A stretch of 64,000 nt of DNA, taken from NCBI RefSeq assembly GCF_048269565.1, contig NZ_JBLXIK010000001.1, positions 124,001 through 188,000 of the forward strand, read 5' to 3'. Source of the DNA: Maricaulis sp048269565 (GTDB lineage: Bacteria; Pseudomonadota; Alphaproteobacteria; Caulobacterales; Maricaulaceae). The notes under the pieces are model-generated. The model did no database searches. It was given only the letters and a program-made list of their open reading frames with translations, and was not told where the DNA came from. Shown piece by piece: positions 35,762-43,389 of the stretch. Position 1 is the first letter of the stretch. Each line of letters opens with the position of its first letter. A program made the translations under genes and the position numbers.

Positions 35762-36145
35762 ATGAATAAGTTCGTTTTGGCCATGATGGCATCGTCGAGC
35801 CTGAGTCTGATCGGCTCGTCGGCCCTTGCCATGGACCACCATATGGCCGGCGAAACCACCGCGCCGACCCAGGAAGCCTGCATGGCGCTGTATGACGGCC
35901 TGATGGCCGGTGTCGCTGAAGGCGATACCGCCGCCCATGACGCCGTTCTGGCCGGCATGGACGACGAGACCCGCGCCCGCTTCAACGCCTGTCACGACAT
36001 CATCCATGCGCAGCGTCATCCCGAGGATGACACGGCTGCCGGGCATCATGAAGGCAGCATGCAGGACATGCCGCAGGACGATGCGGCACCGGCTGGAACG
36101 CATGAAATGCATGCGGCGCCTGAAGCCGCCATGCCCCAGGAATAA
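35762..36145 (+). CDS. Small exported His/Met-rich protein
   Basis: 127 residues with a signal peptide ending SSALA (about residue 22). The mature part is rich in His and Met (MDHHMAGE, HDIIHAQRH, GHHEGSMQDM, THEMHAAPEAAM) and has a single short helical core TQEACMALYDGLMAGV. This composition is typical of periplasmic metal-binding proteins, copper in particular, but no family is certain. Start ATG 35762 follows GGAGAGAG; the frame continues to 35660 without a ribosome site. A strong terminator follows. Diverges from tetR. Confidence 0.75.
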   Translation: MNKFVLAMMASSSLSLIGSSALAMDHHMAGETTAPTQEACMALYDGLMAGVAEGDTAAHDAVLAGMDDETRARFNACHDIIHAQRHPEDDTAAGHHEGSMQDMPQDDAAPAGTHEMHAAPEAAMPQE

Positions 36146-36168
36146 TCCTGGCCGATGATTGCGAGGAG

Positions 36169-36198
36169 GGCGGTACCGGTCACCGGTGCCGCCTTTTT
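36169..36198 (+). terminator. Intrinsic terminator after the His/Met-rich gene
   Basis: An 11-bp stem GGCGGTACCGG/CCGGTGCCGCC with one G-U wobble and a TCA loop is followed by five T residues. Confidence 0.87.
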
Positions 36199-36231
36199 CA
36201 TGGGTCGAAGCAGCTGCGCCCGGATGCCGGA

Positions 36232-36927
36232 TCAGCGTGCAGGATCCAGCGCAGCGACGCCGGTCTCGGTGATGATCGCCTGCATGGCGATGTCGTGGGG
36301 TTGCGGGAAAATCGTGGCCAGACGGGCCGCCTCGAAGCCAATCCCGATCGCCAGAGGACGCGGGGCGAGGCCCGCCAGCGTGCGGTCGAAATAGCCGCCG
36401 CCATAGCCGAGCCGGTAGCCGGCGCCATCCCAGCCGACCAGCGGCGCCAGCACGATGTCGGGGATGACGGCCGGGCCTGCGGCCGGCACCGGGATATCCC
36501 GGAAACCGCGTGTCATCGGCGTCTGCGGTGTCCATGCGTGAAACTCCAGCGGTGCGTGCCTTGTGGTCACCACAGGCAGGGCCGCGCGTGCGCCGCGTGC
36601 GGCCAGGCTCGAGAGCCAGTCCCGCAGATCGAGCTCGGCCCGGATCGGCCACCAGGCCGAGACCGTCAGCCCGTCGAGCCGGTCAAAGTGCCGCGCCAGC
36701 AGCTGATCAAGCCGCGGGGTGATCGCGGCAGCGGCAGCCTTGCGCGCCGCCAGCGACAGTGCGGCCCGCTCGCCCAGCAGCCGTGCACGTTCGGCGGTGC
36801 GCCAGCGCGTGACCTCGAGCGCCTGCTGCGGATCGGTCCCGACCATATCCGCATAAGCCGGGTCGATCTCGTGGGCGAGGCAGGGCGGTGAGGCAAAGCC
36901 GCGTGAGTTGTCCTTGGCGTCGCTCAT
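36232..36927 (-). CDS. fau: 5-formyltetrahydrofolate cyclo-ligase
   Basis: Converts 5-formyl-THF to 5,10-methenyl-THF using ATP. The 231-residue protein carries the family signature LGYGGGYFDRTLA and the earlier PIRAEL substrate segment. An N-terminal extension of about 28 residues contains FASPPCLAHEID, a motif I have seen at the start of several alphaproteobacterial homologues; its job is unknown. In enteric bacteria 6S RNA precedes this gene, but here only about 115 bases separate it from the hemerythrin gene and no long 6S-like hairpin is obvious. Confidence 0.9.
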   Translation of the reverse strand: MSDAKDNSRGFASPPCLAHEIDPAYADMVGTDPQQALEVTRWRTAERARLLGERAALSLAARKAAAAAITPRLDQLLARHFDRLDGLTVSAWWPIRAELDLRDWLSSLAARGARAALPVVTTRHAPLEFHAWTPQTPMTRGFRDIPVPAAGPAVIPDIVLAPLVGWDGAGYRLGYGGGYFDRTLAGLAPRPLAIGIGFEAARLATIFPQPHDIAMQAIITETGVAALDPAR

Positions 36928-37041
36928 TCGGTTTGTCCTCCGGGCCGGCCGGGCAGGCCGGTGCGCTTGACGGGCGATTATGCGATGGCCCGCCTTGGAC
37001 GGGAAGATGGCGCGGCGCTCGCGCGGCCTGCCGAGTCCGGC

Positions 37042-37521
37042 TCAGACCTGTTCCGGCTCGAATTGCGGGAACAGCACTTCGTTCTCGAGCTGGAGATGGG
37101 CGTCCAGATCCCTGATGAAGATCTCCAGGCCGTCATAGAGCGCCGTCCAGGTGCGGCAGGCGCCATCGGGCAGGGTCAGATTGTCGGTCAGGGTGAGGAT
37201 TTTGGCGACTTCCGCCTTGTGGTCCTCATGATCGGTCCGCATCACGGCAATGGGGTTTTCCAGCCCTGAAGCGCCGCCGCGGCGGATGGCGGGGAAGAGG
37301 ATCAGCTCCTCCTTCTTCATGTGGACTTCCAGCGCGCCTATCAATTCCTGAAGCAGGTCGGCGAGCCCGTGCGGGGTCTTGGCAGCGTCGGCATGGACGC
37401 GCTCGACACGCAGCGCCATCGCCGTCAGATCGGGCAGCTGGGCGCGGTGTATGGCGTGGTAGCGCGTCTCGATAAAGCGGGTGAGTTCGGCCGGGTCATC
37501 GGGGGGCAGGTCTTGCGTCAT
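37042..37521 (-). CDS. Hemerythrin domain protein (YtfE/DnrN-like)
   Basis: Di-iron protein of the group that repairs iron-sulfur clusters after nitric oxide damage. 159 residues with the helix-bundle ligand pattern RYHAIHRAQ, HMKKEELILFPAI (HxxxE), RTDHEDHKAEV and HLQLENEVLFP. The short N-terminal ScdA-like domain of YtfE is missing. ATG 37521 follows AAGGAGA; the longer frame to 37605 is not needed. It diverges from an NsrR-like gene across a 6-3-6 palindrome, which fits NO regulation. Confidence 0.88.
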   Translation of the reverse strand: MTQDLPPDDPAELTRFIETRYHAIHRAQLPDLTAMALRVERVHADAAKTPHGLADLLQELIGALEVHMKKEELILFPAIRRGGASGLENPIAVMRTDHEDHKAEVAKILTLTDNLTLPDGACRTWTALYDGLEIFIRDLDAHLQLENEVLFPQFEPEQV

Positions 37522-37623
37522 GCGGGTCTCTCCTTGGGCAAGATGGGGCGGGACAGGAAGGGTCAGGTGGCATTCCGGCGGTTTTGAATTCAGGGCTTGC
37601 CTCACGCATAGACCCTGCTAATA

Positions 37624-37638
37624 GGTATTGTAAATACC
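37624..37638. promoter_or_regulatory. NsrR-type palindrome
   Basis: GGTATTGTAAATACC, perfect GGTATT/AATACC arms with a three-base centre, flanked by further AT symmetry. It lies 20 bases before the NsrR-like ATG and 103 bases before the hemerythrin ATG. Rrf2-type NO sensors bind AT-rich palindromes of similar style. Confidence 0.65.
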
Positions 37639-37657
37639 AATTGAGAGTCGATTCGCC

Positions 37658-38083
37658 ATGCGCCTGACCTCCTTCACCGATTTTGGCCTGCGGGCGCTGA
37701 TGCGGATGGCCTCGGACCCCGACCGGGCCTATTCGACCGCGGAACTCGCCGATGAATTCGGGCTGTCGCGGCATCATCTCACCAAGATCATGGCGACGCT
37801 GGCCCAGGCCGGCATCGTCACGACGCGGCGCGGCGGTGGCGGCGGCGCCCGGCTGGGCCGTCCGGCCCGCGAGATCAGCCTGGGTGACATCATCCGGGTG
37901 CTGGAAAACGACCAGGCGCTGGTCAATTGCTTCGCCGCCGATGGCGGCAATTGCTCCATCACCCCGCATTGCCGACTCAAATCGCGGCTGCGCGAGGCCG
38001 AGACGGCCTTCCTGGCCCAGCTCGACCGCTCCACCCTGGCCGATGTTGCGCTGCCACAACTGGCCGCCATGGCCGATTCCTGA
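37658..38083 (+). CDS. Rrf2-family regulator, NsrR-like
   Basis: Winged-helix regulator with an iron-sulfur cluster; NsrR members sense nitric oxide. 141 residues: HTH at about 25-60 (TAELADEFGLSRHHLTKIMATLA) and three cysteines in CFAADGGNCSITPHC (about residues 88-102) that should bind the cluster, followed by RLKSRL as in NsrR. ATG 37658, starting MRLTSFTDFGLRALM, a typical NsrR opening. Divergent from the hemerythrin gene and upstream of a short gene and nrdJ. Confidence 0.87.
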   Translation: MRLTSFTDFGLRALMRMASDPDRAYSTAELADEFGLSRHHLTKIMATLAQAGIVTTRRGGGGGARLGRPAREISLGDIIRVLENDQALVNCFAADGGNCSITPHCRLKSRLREAETAFLAQLDRSTLADVALPQLAAMADS

Positions 38084-38105
38084 CCCGCAAGAGGAGAGCA
38101 AAGAG

Positions 38106-38339
38106 ATGGACAACTGGCTTCCCACCCTGACCACGGCAACGCCGGGCGAGGGCTATGATCTGGCAATCAAGCTGGCGCGCATGAGCGTCAAGAAAACCCA
38201 GGGCGATGCTGCCGTGCGCGACCGTCTGCGGCCCGACTATGCGGAAAATGCCGATTCCCTGATCGCGGTCAGCGCCGTGATCGCCACGCATTTCGCGACC
38301 ATCGCGGCTGCCAACGCCTATTGGTCTGCGTCAAGATGA
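38106..38339 (+). CDS. Hypothetical 77-residue protein
   Basis: Small ORF between the NsrR-like gene and nrdJ with GAGGAG upstream of ATG 38106. The protein starts MDNWLPTLTTATPGEGYDLA and is mostly helical, with conserved-looking patches SVKKTQGDAAVRDRLRPDYA and ADSLIAVSAVIATHFATIAA. It has no signal peptide and I recognise no family. Its placement suggests co-expression with the NsrR module. Confidence 0.6.
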   Translation: MDNWLPTLTTATPGEGYDLAIKLARMSVKKTQGDAAVRDRLRPDYAENADSLIAVSAVIATHFATIAAANAYWSASR

Positions 38340-38427
38340 CCGTCGATCCGGGCAGGCAACGGGCCCGGAATCCCGTATATTTCGCCCCTTGCGCCTGATT
38401 TCCGGCCCGCACCCAACAGAGAGCATC

Positions 38428-40740
38428 ATGATCGCCCTGCAAAAAATCTCGACCGATATCTGGGACATGAAATACCGCTTCAAGAGCGGCGAGAGCGGCG
38501 TTGTCGATGCCACGATCGAGGACAGCTGGGAGCGCATCGCCAAGGCGCTGTCGCGCTGCGAGGGCAAGAAGGCGGCGCGCTGGAAGCGCGAATTCCGCAG
38601 CGCGCTGCAGGATTTCCGTTTCCTGCCCGCAGGCCGCATCATCTCGGGCGCCGGCACCGGCCGCAATGTCACCCTGTTCAACTGCTTCGTGATGGGCACC
38701 ATCCCCGACAGCCTGCCGGGCATTTTCGACATGTTGCGCGAAGCGGCGCTGACGATGCAGCAGGGCGGCGGTATCGGCTATGATTTCTCCACCATCCGGC
38801 CGAAGGGCGATCATGTCGCCGGCGTCGATGCCGATGCCAGCGGGCCGTTGAGCTTCATGGATGTGTGGGACGCGATGTGCCGCACCATCATGAGCGCCGG
38901 CTCGCGCCGTGGCGCGATGATGGGCGTGATGCGCGACCATCACCCCGATATTCTCGCCTTCATCGAGGCCAAGCGCGACCAGGCGCGGCTGCGCAATTTC
39001 AATCTCTCCGTCCTCGTCAGCGACGCCCTGATCGAGGCGGTCGACCAGGACGCCGACTGGCCGCTGCACTTCAATGGCAAGCGCCATTCGACCCTGCGGG
39101 CGCGTGAGCTCTGGGACGCGATCATGCAGGCGACCTATGACTGCGCCGAGCCGGGCGTGATCTTCATCGACCGCATCAACCAGAGCAATAACCTGTCCTG
39201 GCTGGAGACGATTGCCGCGACCAATCCGTGCGGCGAACAACCGTTGCCGCCCTATGGCGCCTGCCTGCTCGGCTCGGTCAATCTCAGCCGCTTCGTCGCC
39301 GACCCCTTCACCGACACCGCGGACATTGACCCCGAGGCCCTCAAAGCCTGCGTCGCGACTGCGGTGCGGATGATGGACAATGTCATCGATGTCAGCAATT
39401 TCCCGCTCGAAAAACAGCGCGAGGAAGCCTTCAACAAGCGCCGGCTCGGCCTTGGCGTCACCGGGCTGGGCGATGCGCTGATCATGTGTGGCATCCGCTA
39501 TGGCTCCGATGAAGCCGTCGCGGCGGTCGATCGCTGGCTCGGCCTGATCGCCAATGAGGCCTATCGCACCAGCGCCCTGCTCGCCGCCGAGAAGGGCGCC
39601 TTTCCGCTCTATGAGGCCGAGCATTATCTCAAGGCGCCGATGGTCCAGGCGCTCGACGCGGATGTGCGCGCCCTGATCGCCGAGCACGGCATCCGCAACA
39701 GCCATCTCACCTCGATCGCCCCGACCGGCACCATCTCGCTGTTCGCCAACAATACCAGCGGCGGCGTCGAGCCGGTGTTTGGCTATGTCTTCAACCGCAA
39801 GGTCCTGCAGCCCGATGGCTCGCGCGTCGAGGAGGAGGTTCGCGATTTCGCCTATCTCACCTACCGCGCCCTGTTCGGGGATGATGCGGCGCTGCCGGAT
39901 TATTTCGTCGAGGCCGACGGGCTGACCCCGCGCGAGCATGTCGTGATGCAGGCGGCGGCGCAGAAATGGGTCGACAGCTCCATCTCCAAGACCATCAACC
40001 TGCCGCGCGATATCGATTTCGAGGCCTTCAAATCGGTCTACCGGCTCGCCTATGATCTCGGCTGCAAGGGCTGCACCACCTACCGGCCCAATGACATCAC
40101 CGGCTCGGTCCTGTCCAAGCCGGACGCGCCGGCGGTTACGGCACCCGTCTCCGGGGCAACAGGTGCCGGGGCGACGCCGGCCGGCTTCATGAACCGGCCT
40201 GAGGAATTGCCCGGCCAGACCTACAAGATCCGCTGGCCGCAGAGCGAGCACGCGATCTATGTCACCCTCAATGATATTCTCGAGACCCGCGAGAGCGAGG
40301 ATGGCGCGACCATCACCACGCGGCGGCCATTCGAGATTTTCATCAATTCCAAGAATATGGACCATTACGCCTGGACGCTGGCGCTGACGCGGATGATCTC
40401 GGCCGTGTTCCGGCGCGGCGGCGATGTCCGCTTTGTCGCCGAGGAACTCGGCGCCGTGTTCGATCCCCAGGGCGGCGCCTTCGTCAATGGCCGCTACGAG
40501 CCAAGCCTGCTGGCCGTGATCGGCGGTGTCATCGAACGCCATCTCAACATGATCGAGGGCGTCGGGGCGCCGGTGACAATCCTGCCCGAGGCGCAGCGCG
40601 CCGCGGCCGGCCAGGCCGAGGTCGAGGCGGTCGCCACGCGGCCACCCGGTCCGCTCTGCCCGAAATGCCATCAACCCACCATCCGCAAGCTGGAAGGCTG
40701 CAATACCTGCACCAGCTGCGGCTATTCCAAGTGCAGCTGA
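38428..40740 (+). CDS. nrdJ: Adenosylcobalamin-dependent (class II) ribonucleotide reductase NrdJ
   Basis: Makes deoxyribonucleotides with an adenosylcobalamin-generated thiyl radical and needs no oxygen. 770 residues from ATG 38428. First redox Cys at residue 86 (FNCF), catalytic loop NPCGEQ with Cys 268 and Glu 270, substrate loop APTGTISLFA, a TSCPD-like C-terminal domain with PGQTYKIRWP and SEDGATITTRRPFEIFI, and a Cys-rich end (CPKCHQPTIRKLEGCNTC, then CGYSKC) that forms a zinc or redox ribbon. All expected catalytic residues look present. Followed after seven bases by a DUF6522 gene. Confidence 0.95.
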   Translation: MIALQKISTDIWDMKYRFKSGESGVVDATIEDSWERIAKALSRCEGKKAARWKREFRSALQDFRFLPAGRIISGAGTGRNVTLFNCFVMGTIPDSLPGIFDMLREAALTMQQGGGIGYDFSTIRPKGDHVAGVDADASGPLSFMDVWDAMCRTIMSAGSRRGAMMGVMRDHHPDILAFIEAKRDQARLRNFNLSVLVSDALIEAVDQDADWPLHFNGKRHSTLRARELWDAIMQATYDCAEPGVIFIDRINQSNNLSWLETIAATNPCGEQPLPPYGACLLGSVNLSRFVADPFTDTADIDPEALKACVATAVRMMDNVIDVSNFPLEKQREEAFNKRRLGLGVTGLGDALIMCGIRYGSDEAVAAVDRWLGLIANEAYRTSALLAAEKGAFPLYEAEHYLKAPMVQALDADVRALIAEHGIRNSHLTSIAPTGTISLFANNTSGGVEPVFGYVFNRKVLQPDGSRVEEEVRDFAYLTYRALFGDDAALPDYFVEADGLTPREHVVMQAAAQKWVDSSISKTINLPRDIDFEAFKSVYRLAYDLGCKGCTTYRPNDITGSVLSKPDAPAVTAPVSGATGAGATPAGFMNRPEELPGQTYKIRWPQSEHAIYVTLNDILETRESEDGATITTRRPFEIFINSKNMDHYAWTLALTRMISAVFRRGGDVRFVAEELGAVFDPQGGAFVNGRYEPSLLAVIGGVIERHLNMIEGVGAPVTILPEAQRAAAGQAEVEAVATRPPGPLCPKCHQPTIRKLEGCNTCTSCGYSKCS

Positions 40741-40747
40741 GGCCGCG

Positions 40748-41059
40748 ATGAGCCCCGTCACCATCACCGCCGGCGACTTCACTGTGGATGCCGACCTCCT
40801 CGCCGCCGCCTTCGGTCTCGACCAGGCTGCAGTGAAAGCGAAAATGCAGGCCGGCGAGATCACCAGCCTGTGTGAAGCCGGCATGGACACCGATGCCGGC
40901 CGCTTCCGCCTCAGCTTCCGCCACCAGACCCGCATGCTCAAACTCATCCTCGCTGCCGACGGCGCCGTGCTGTCGAAGTCGATGGAAGTCACGGGCCGCC
41001 CCAAACGCCCCTATATGCTCGGCTCGCCCGACTGGGTGCCGCCGGTGCGGGCGGGGTAA
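40748..41059 (+). CDS. DUF6522 family protein
   Basis: 103 residues matching the DUF6522 layout by eye (FTVDADLLAAAFGLD, CEAGMDTDAGRFRLSFRH, then TRMLKLILAADGAVLSKSM). Function unknown; I associate this family with denitrification or NO-related gene groups, but only loosely. It sits seven bases after nrdJ and so probably shares its transcript. Confidence 0.65.
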   Translation: MSPVTITAGDFTVDADLLAAAFGLDQAAVKAKMQAGEITSLCEAGMDTDAGRFRLSFRHQTRMLKLILAADGAVLSKSMEVTGRPKRPYMLGSPDWVPPVRAG

Positions 41060-41237
41060 ATCGGCCGGGGGGGCGTCCGGCGCGCAACTGATCCGCCGGC
41101 TTGTCTGGGTGGGGCCTGCTGGCGGTGTTGATGCATTGGAGACTCTTGCCCCGGCACGAGTATTGGGTTGGCTGCTAGCTCCCAGGTTGCGCTGTCGGAC
41201 ATCACCGCTAATCTGGCGTTGAACCGGGAGCGGCCCT

Positions 41238-42845
41238 TTGTTGGATATATACAGCTATTTTCGGCTTCTGGCCGATCTCTTCGGGACCTACGCTGCCGGG
41301 GTTTTGATCGTGGTGGGCTTGGTGGTCCTCGCAAATTTCTTCTACTATTTTAAAGTTCAGCTCCGCCCCGGCAAGGACTATGTCGGCGAGGATGCTGCCG
41401 TTGCTGCCATGCGTGAAGGCTACGGCAACTGGCGCTCTCGATTGGGGGCGGGCGGCTGGTTTCCGGCGATTTACGAGGCCATGCTCACCCGAACCCTCGA
41501 TACTGTCGACCGGTTCTATGATGGCGCGGCGGGCAGTGCGGCGGGCACAGAATCTGGCTGGTCCCGATATTGGAGCGGGGCCGCGTTGGATCGCTGCCTG
41601 TTGATCGCGCTCGTCTACCCGGTGATGAGTGTGGTGCTGGTCTGGTATGTGACGGGACAGTCCGGTCCGGTTGAGGCGGCATTGGGCATGGCGGGCGATG
41701 TTTCCGGCGCCACCCGTCTACTGTCTGCGCTGCCATTGCCCGGATCGATAGTAGCCTGGATATGGGTCTCCCGCCCACTGCCCGTCTGTCGGCGCGCCAT
41801 GTGGCGTGTTTTACGGTGGCTTTCAGTCGCAGTCGCAAGTGCAGGCGCAGTCGCGGGCGTACTCTTCGACGCCGCCCCGGGCGCAGGCGTATTTGCATTG
41901 GCAGTCGCAGGCGGGGTCCCGGGCATCGGTTTGTTCGCTGTCGCATCCCGGGGCGCAGACCAAGGTGCGCTCGGAGGTTCTGGCGCACTCGCACTCTGGC
42001 TTGCAGGTGTCGTCGCATTCGCAGTCGCATTTGTAGTCGCGTTCGCGGCGACAGGCGCAGGCGTCTTTGCCCTTGTAGTCGCAGTTCCACTCGCATTCGT
42101 ACTCGCAGCCACCGTCGCGGTGAAGTACTGGCGGCGTCATCACTGCGAGATGCTTATCGGATTTATGGCTCTTTTTTTGCTGGCGATCGCAGTTTTGGCG
42201 CGATTGGCTCGCGGTACGCCCGAACCTGACAGTTTGATCCTCCTACTCCTGCTTGGGGGGCTCCCCATCATCAATGCGGTGTTCGATTGGGCTTCGATCG
42301 GGTTGACGCGATGGCTGTTGCGGCTTGGGCTCCGGCGAGGCGGCTATCATGCCTTCGTCTACGCTGTCATCGATCTGGCCGCCGCTACCCTGATGCTCGC
42401 AGGCCTTCTCCTGGCGTCGCTGGCCTGTATCGAGGCCCTCAATCGGTTGTCGGGCACGACCATTATTGATGTGCCGACCTTGCTCGAGATCATGCGGACA
42501 AGTCCGGGCGATCCCCGAGTATGGTGGATTCACCTGACGATTTTCACCACCTTCATTCCCTCGCTGGTCAATCTGGCGCTTGGGGGGCTGTCGCTGATGC
42601 GTGCCGTGCCGGGCCTGACCCGTTGGACGGTCAATCAGGTCCTGCCGGAAAATCCGGTTTATCTCACCCCCGCGCGTCGTTTCGGGGCCAGCCTGGTTCT
42701 GACGGGCCAGGTGGTGCTGGCCGTGATGGCCGCCCTGTTCGTCGGACTTCTCGTTCTCGCTGTCCTGCTTCAGGGGCTGGATATGATCGGCTTAGGTCTG
42801 CTCGGCCTTGCACAATCGAGTCAGGACTGGATTTCGGGGCTTTAG
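41238..42845 (+). CDS. Multi-helix membrane protein with Ala/Val/Phe repeat region, unknown
   Basis: 535 residues from TTG 41238 (GGGAG seven bases upstream; a second TTG follows directly). Predicted helices lie at about 13-37, 118-138, then a run of short Ala/Val/Phe/Gly-rich helices (about 195-296), and several more to the C-terminus (a GLLVLAVLLQGLDMIGLG end). The middle region is coded by repeated GCAGTCGCA-like units with codons unlike the rest of the gene. I recognise no family. It lies alone between a DUF6522 gene and aspS. Confidence 0.7.
   Translation: MLDIYSYFRLLADLFGTYAAGVLIVVGLVVLANFFYYFKVQLRPGKDYVGEDAAVAAMREGYGNWRSRLGAGGWFPAIYEAMLTRTLDTVDRFYDGAAGSAAGTESGWSRYWSGAALDRCLLIALVYPVMSVVLVWYVTGQSGPVEAALGMAGDVSGATRLLSALPLPGSIVAWIWVSRPLPVCRRAMWRVLRWLSVAVASAGAVAGVLFDAAPGAGVFALAVAGGVPGIGLFAVASRGADQGALGGSGALALWLAGVVAFAVAFVVAFAATGAGVFALVVAVPLAFVLAATVAVKYWRRHHCEMLIGFMALFLLAIAVLARLARGTPEPDSLILLLLLGGLPIINAVFDWASIGLTRWLLRLGLRRGGYHAFVYAVIDLAAATLMLAGLLLASLACIEALNRLSGTTIIDVPTLLEIMRTSPGDPRVWWIHLTIFTTFIPSLVNLALGGLSLMRAVPGLTRWTVNQVLPENPVYLTPARRFGASLVLTGQVVLAVMAALFVGLLVLAVLLQGLDMIGLGLLGLAQSSQDWISGL
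41815..42125 (+). repeat. Low-complexity GCA/GTC-rich repeat inside the membrane protein gene
   Basis: Short imperfect units (GTCGCA, GCAGTCGCA, GCAGGCG) recur for about 300 bases. On the plus strand they encode Ala-Val-Phe-Gly helices. Read antisense in one frame they give a 106-residue open frame extremely rich in Cys, Asp and Glu, which I take as a by-product of the repeat. Confidence 0.7.
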
Positions 42846-43389
42846 GGGCAGTCTCTGAATCTCCAATCCCGCTCCCGCCAACGCCGGGCAGGGCGATCCC
42901 TGATATCCTTGCCAAGCAGGGCGCGGTCCGCGACGGCGTGCTCGCCTCACGGGCCATCGAAGCGGGAGCGTTCGCCGGGAAAGCCGCTGCCTGGCGCCAA
43001 TGATGTCAGGGCAGACTTGTCCACCCCTCGGCCCGGCGGGTTATGATCACAGGGATTTCGCGCTCTTTGACATTGTTGGCCCCACCCCGATTTTCGCCCT
43101 TGCCCGATGCGGTCCGCCGCGCCTGGCCGGTCGTCAGCGCGTCCTGGCAGACGCTCCGGGCATGACAGTCAATGACAGGTGACAGGCTGACTGCCACGGG
43201 CACACAATCTGTATCGCCCTGTCTGGCAAGGCTATTCCGCGCCCGATGACAGGATGGCAGGATGGCAGACAGCGGTTTTGGGTGACAGCCGCGCAACTGC
43301 ACCATTTCCCCCCAAATCCTTGACAGAACGCCCTGGTCACCGGCATGTCGCGGCAACTCCATTCACGCTCATTGCGGACCTTGAAAACC
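42846..43389. other. Gene-free region upstream of aspS
   Basis: 544 bases with no credible coding gene. An inverted repeat CGCTCCCGC / GCGGGAGCG spans 42870-42878 and 42962-42970. Six TGACAG hexamers lie at 43163, 43173, 43180, 43247, 43283 and 43321. The last forms a TTGACA that could be a minus-35 element, though no good minus-10 follows at 17 bases. No tRNA, riboswitch or CRISPR seen. The leader of aspS must start somewhere in here. Confidence 0.55.

Noticed and set aside
36928..37041. 6S RNA upstream of 5-formyl-THF cyclo-ligase
   Set aside because: Only about 115 bases are free, and I see a short GC hairpin (36945-36961) but no long bubble-containing hairpin.
38340..38427. Cobalamin riboswitch before nrdJ
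   Set aside because: The spacer is under 90 bases and lacks a B12-box-like sequence.
38269..41004. 911-residue open frame on the minus strand
   Set aside because: Antisense to nrdJ; no recognisable domain.
41823..42143. 106-residue Cys/Asp/Glu-rich open frame, antisense to the membrane protein
   Set aside because: It looks metallothionein-like, but it follows from the GCA/GTC repeats read in reverse. No ribosome site or promoter is apparent.
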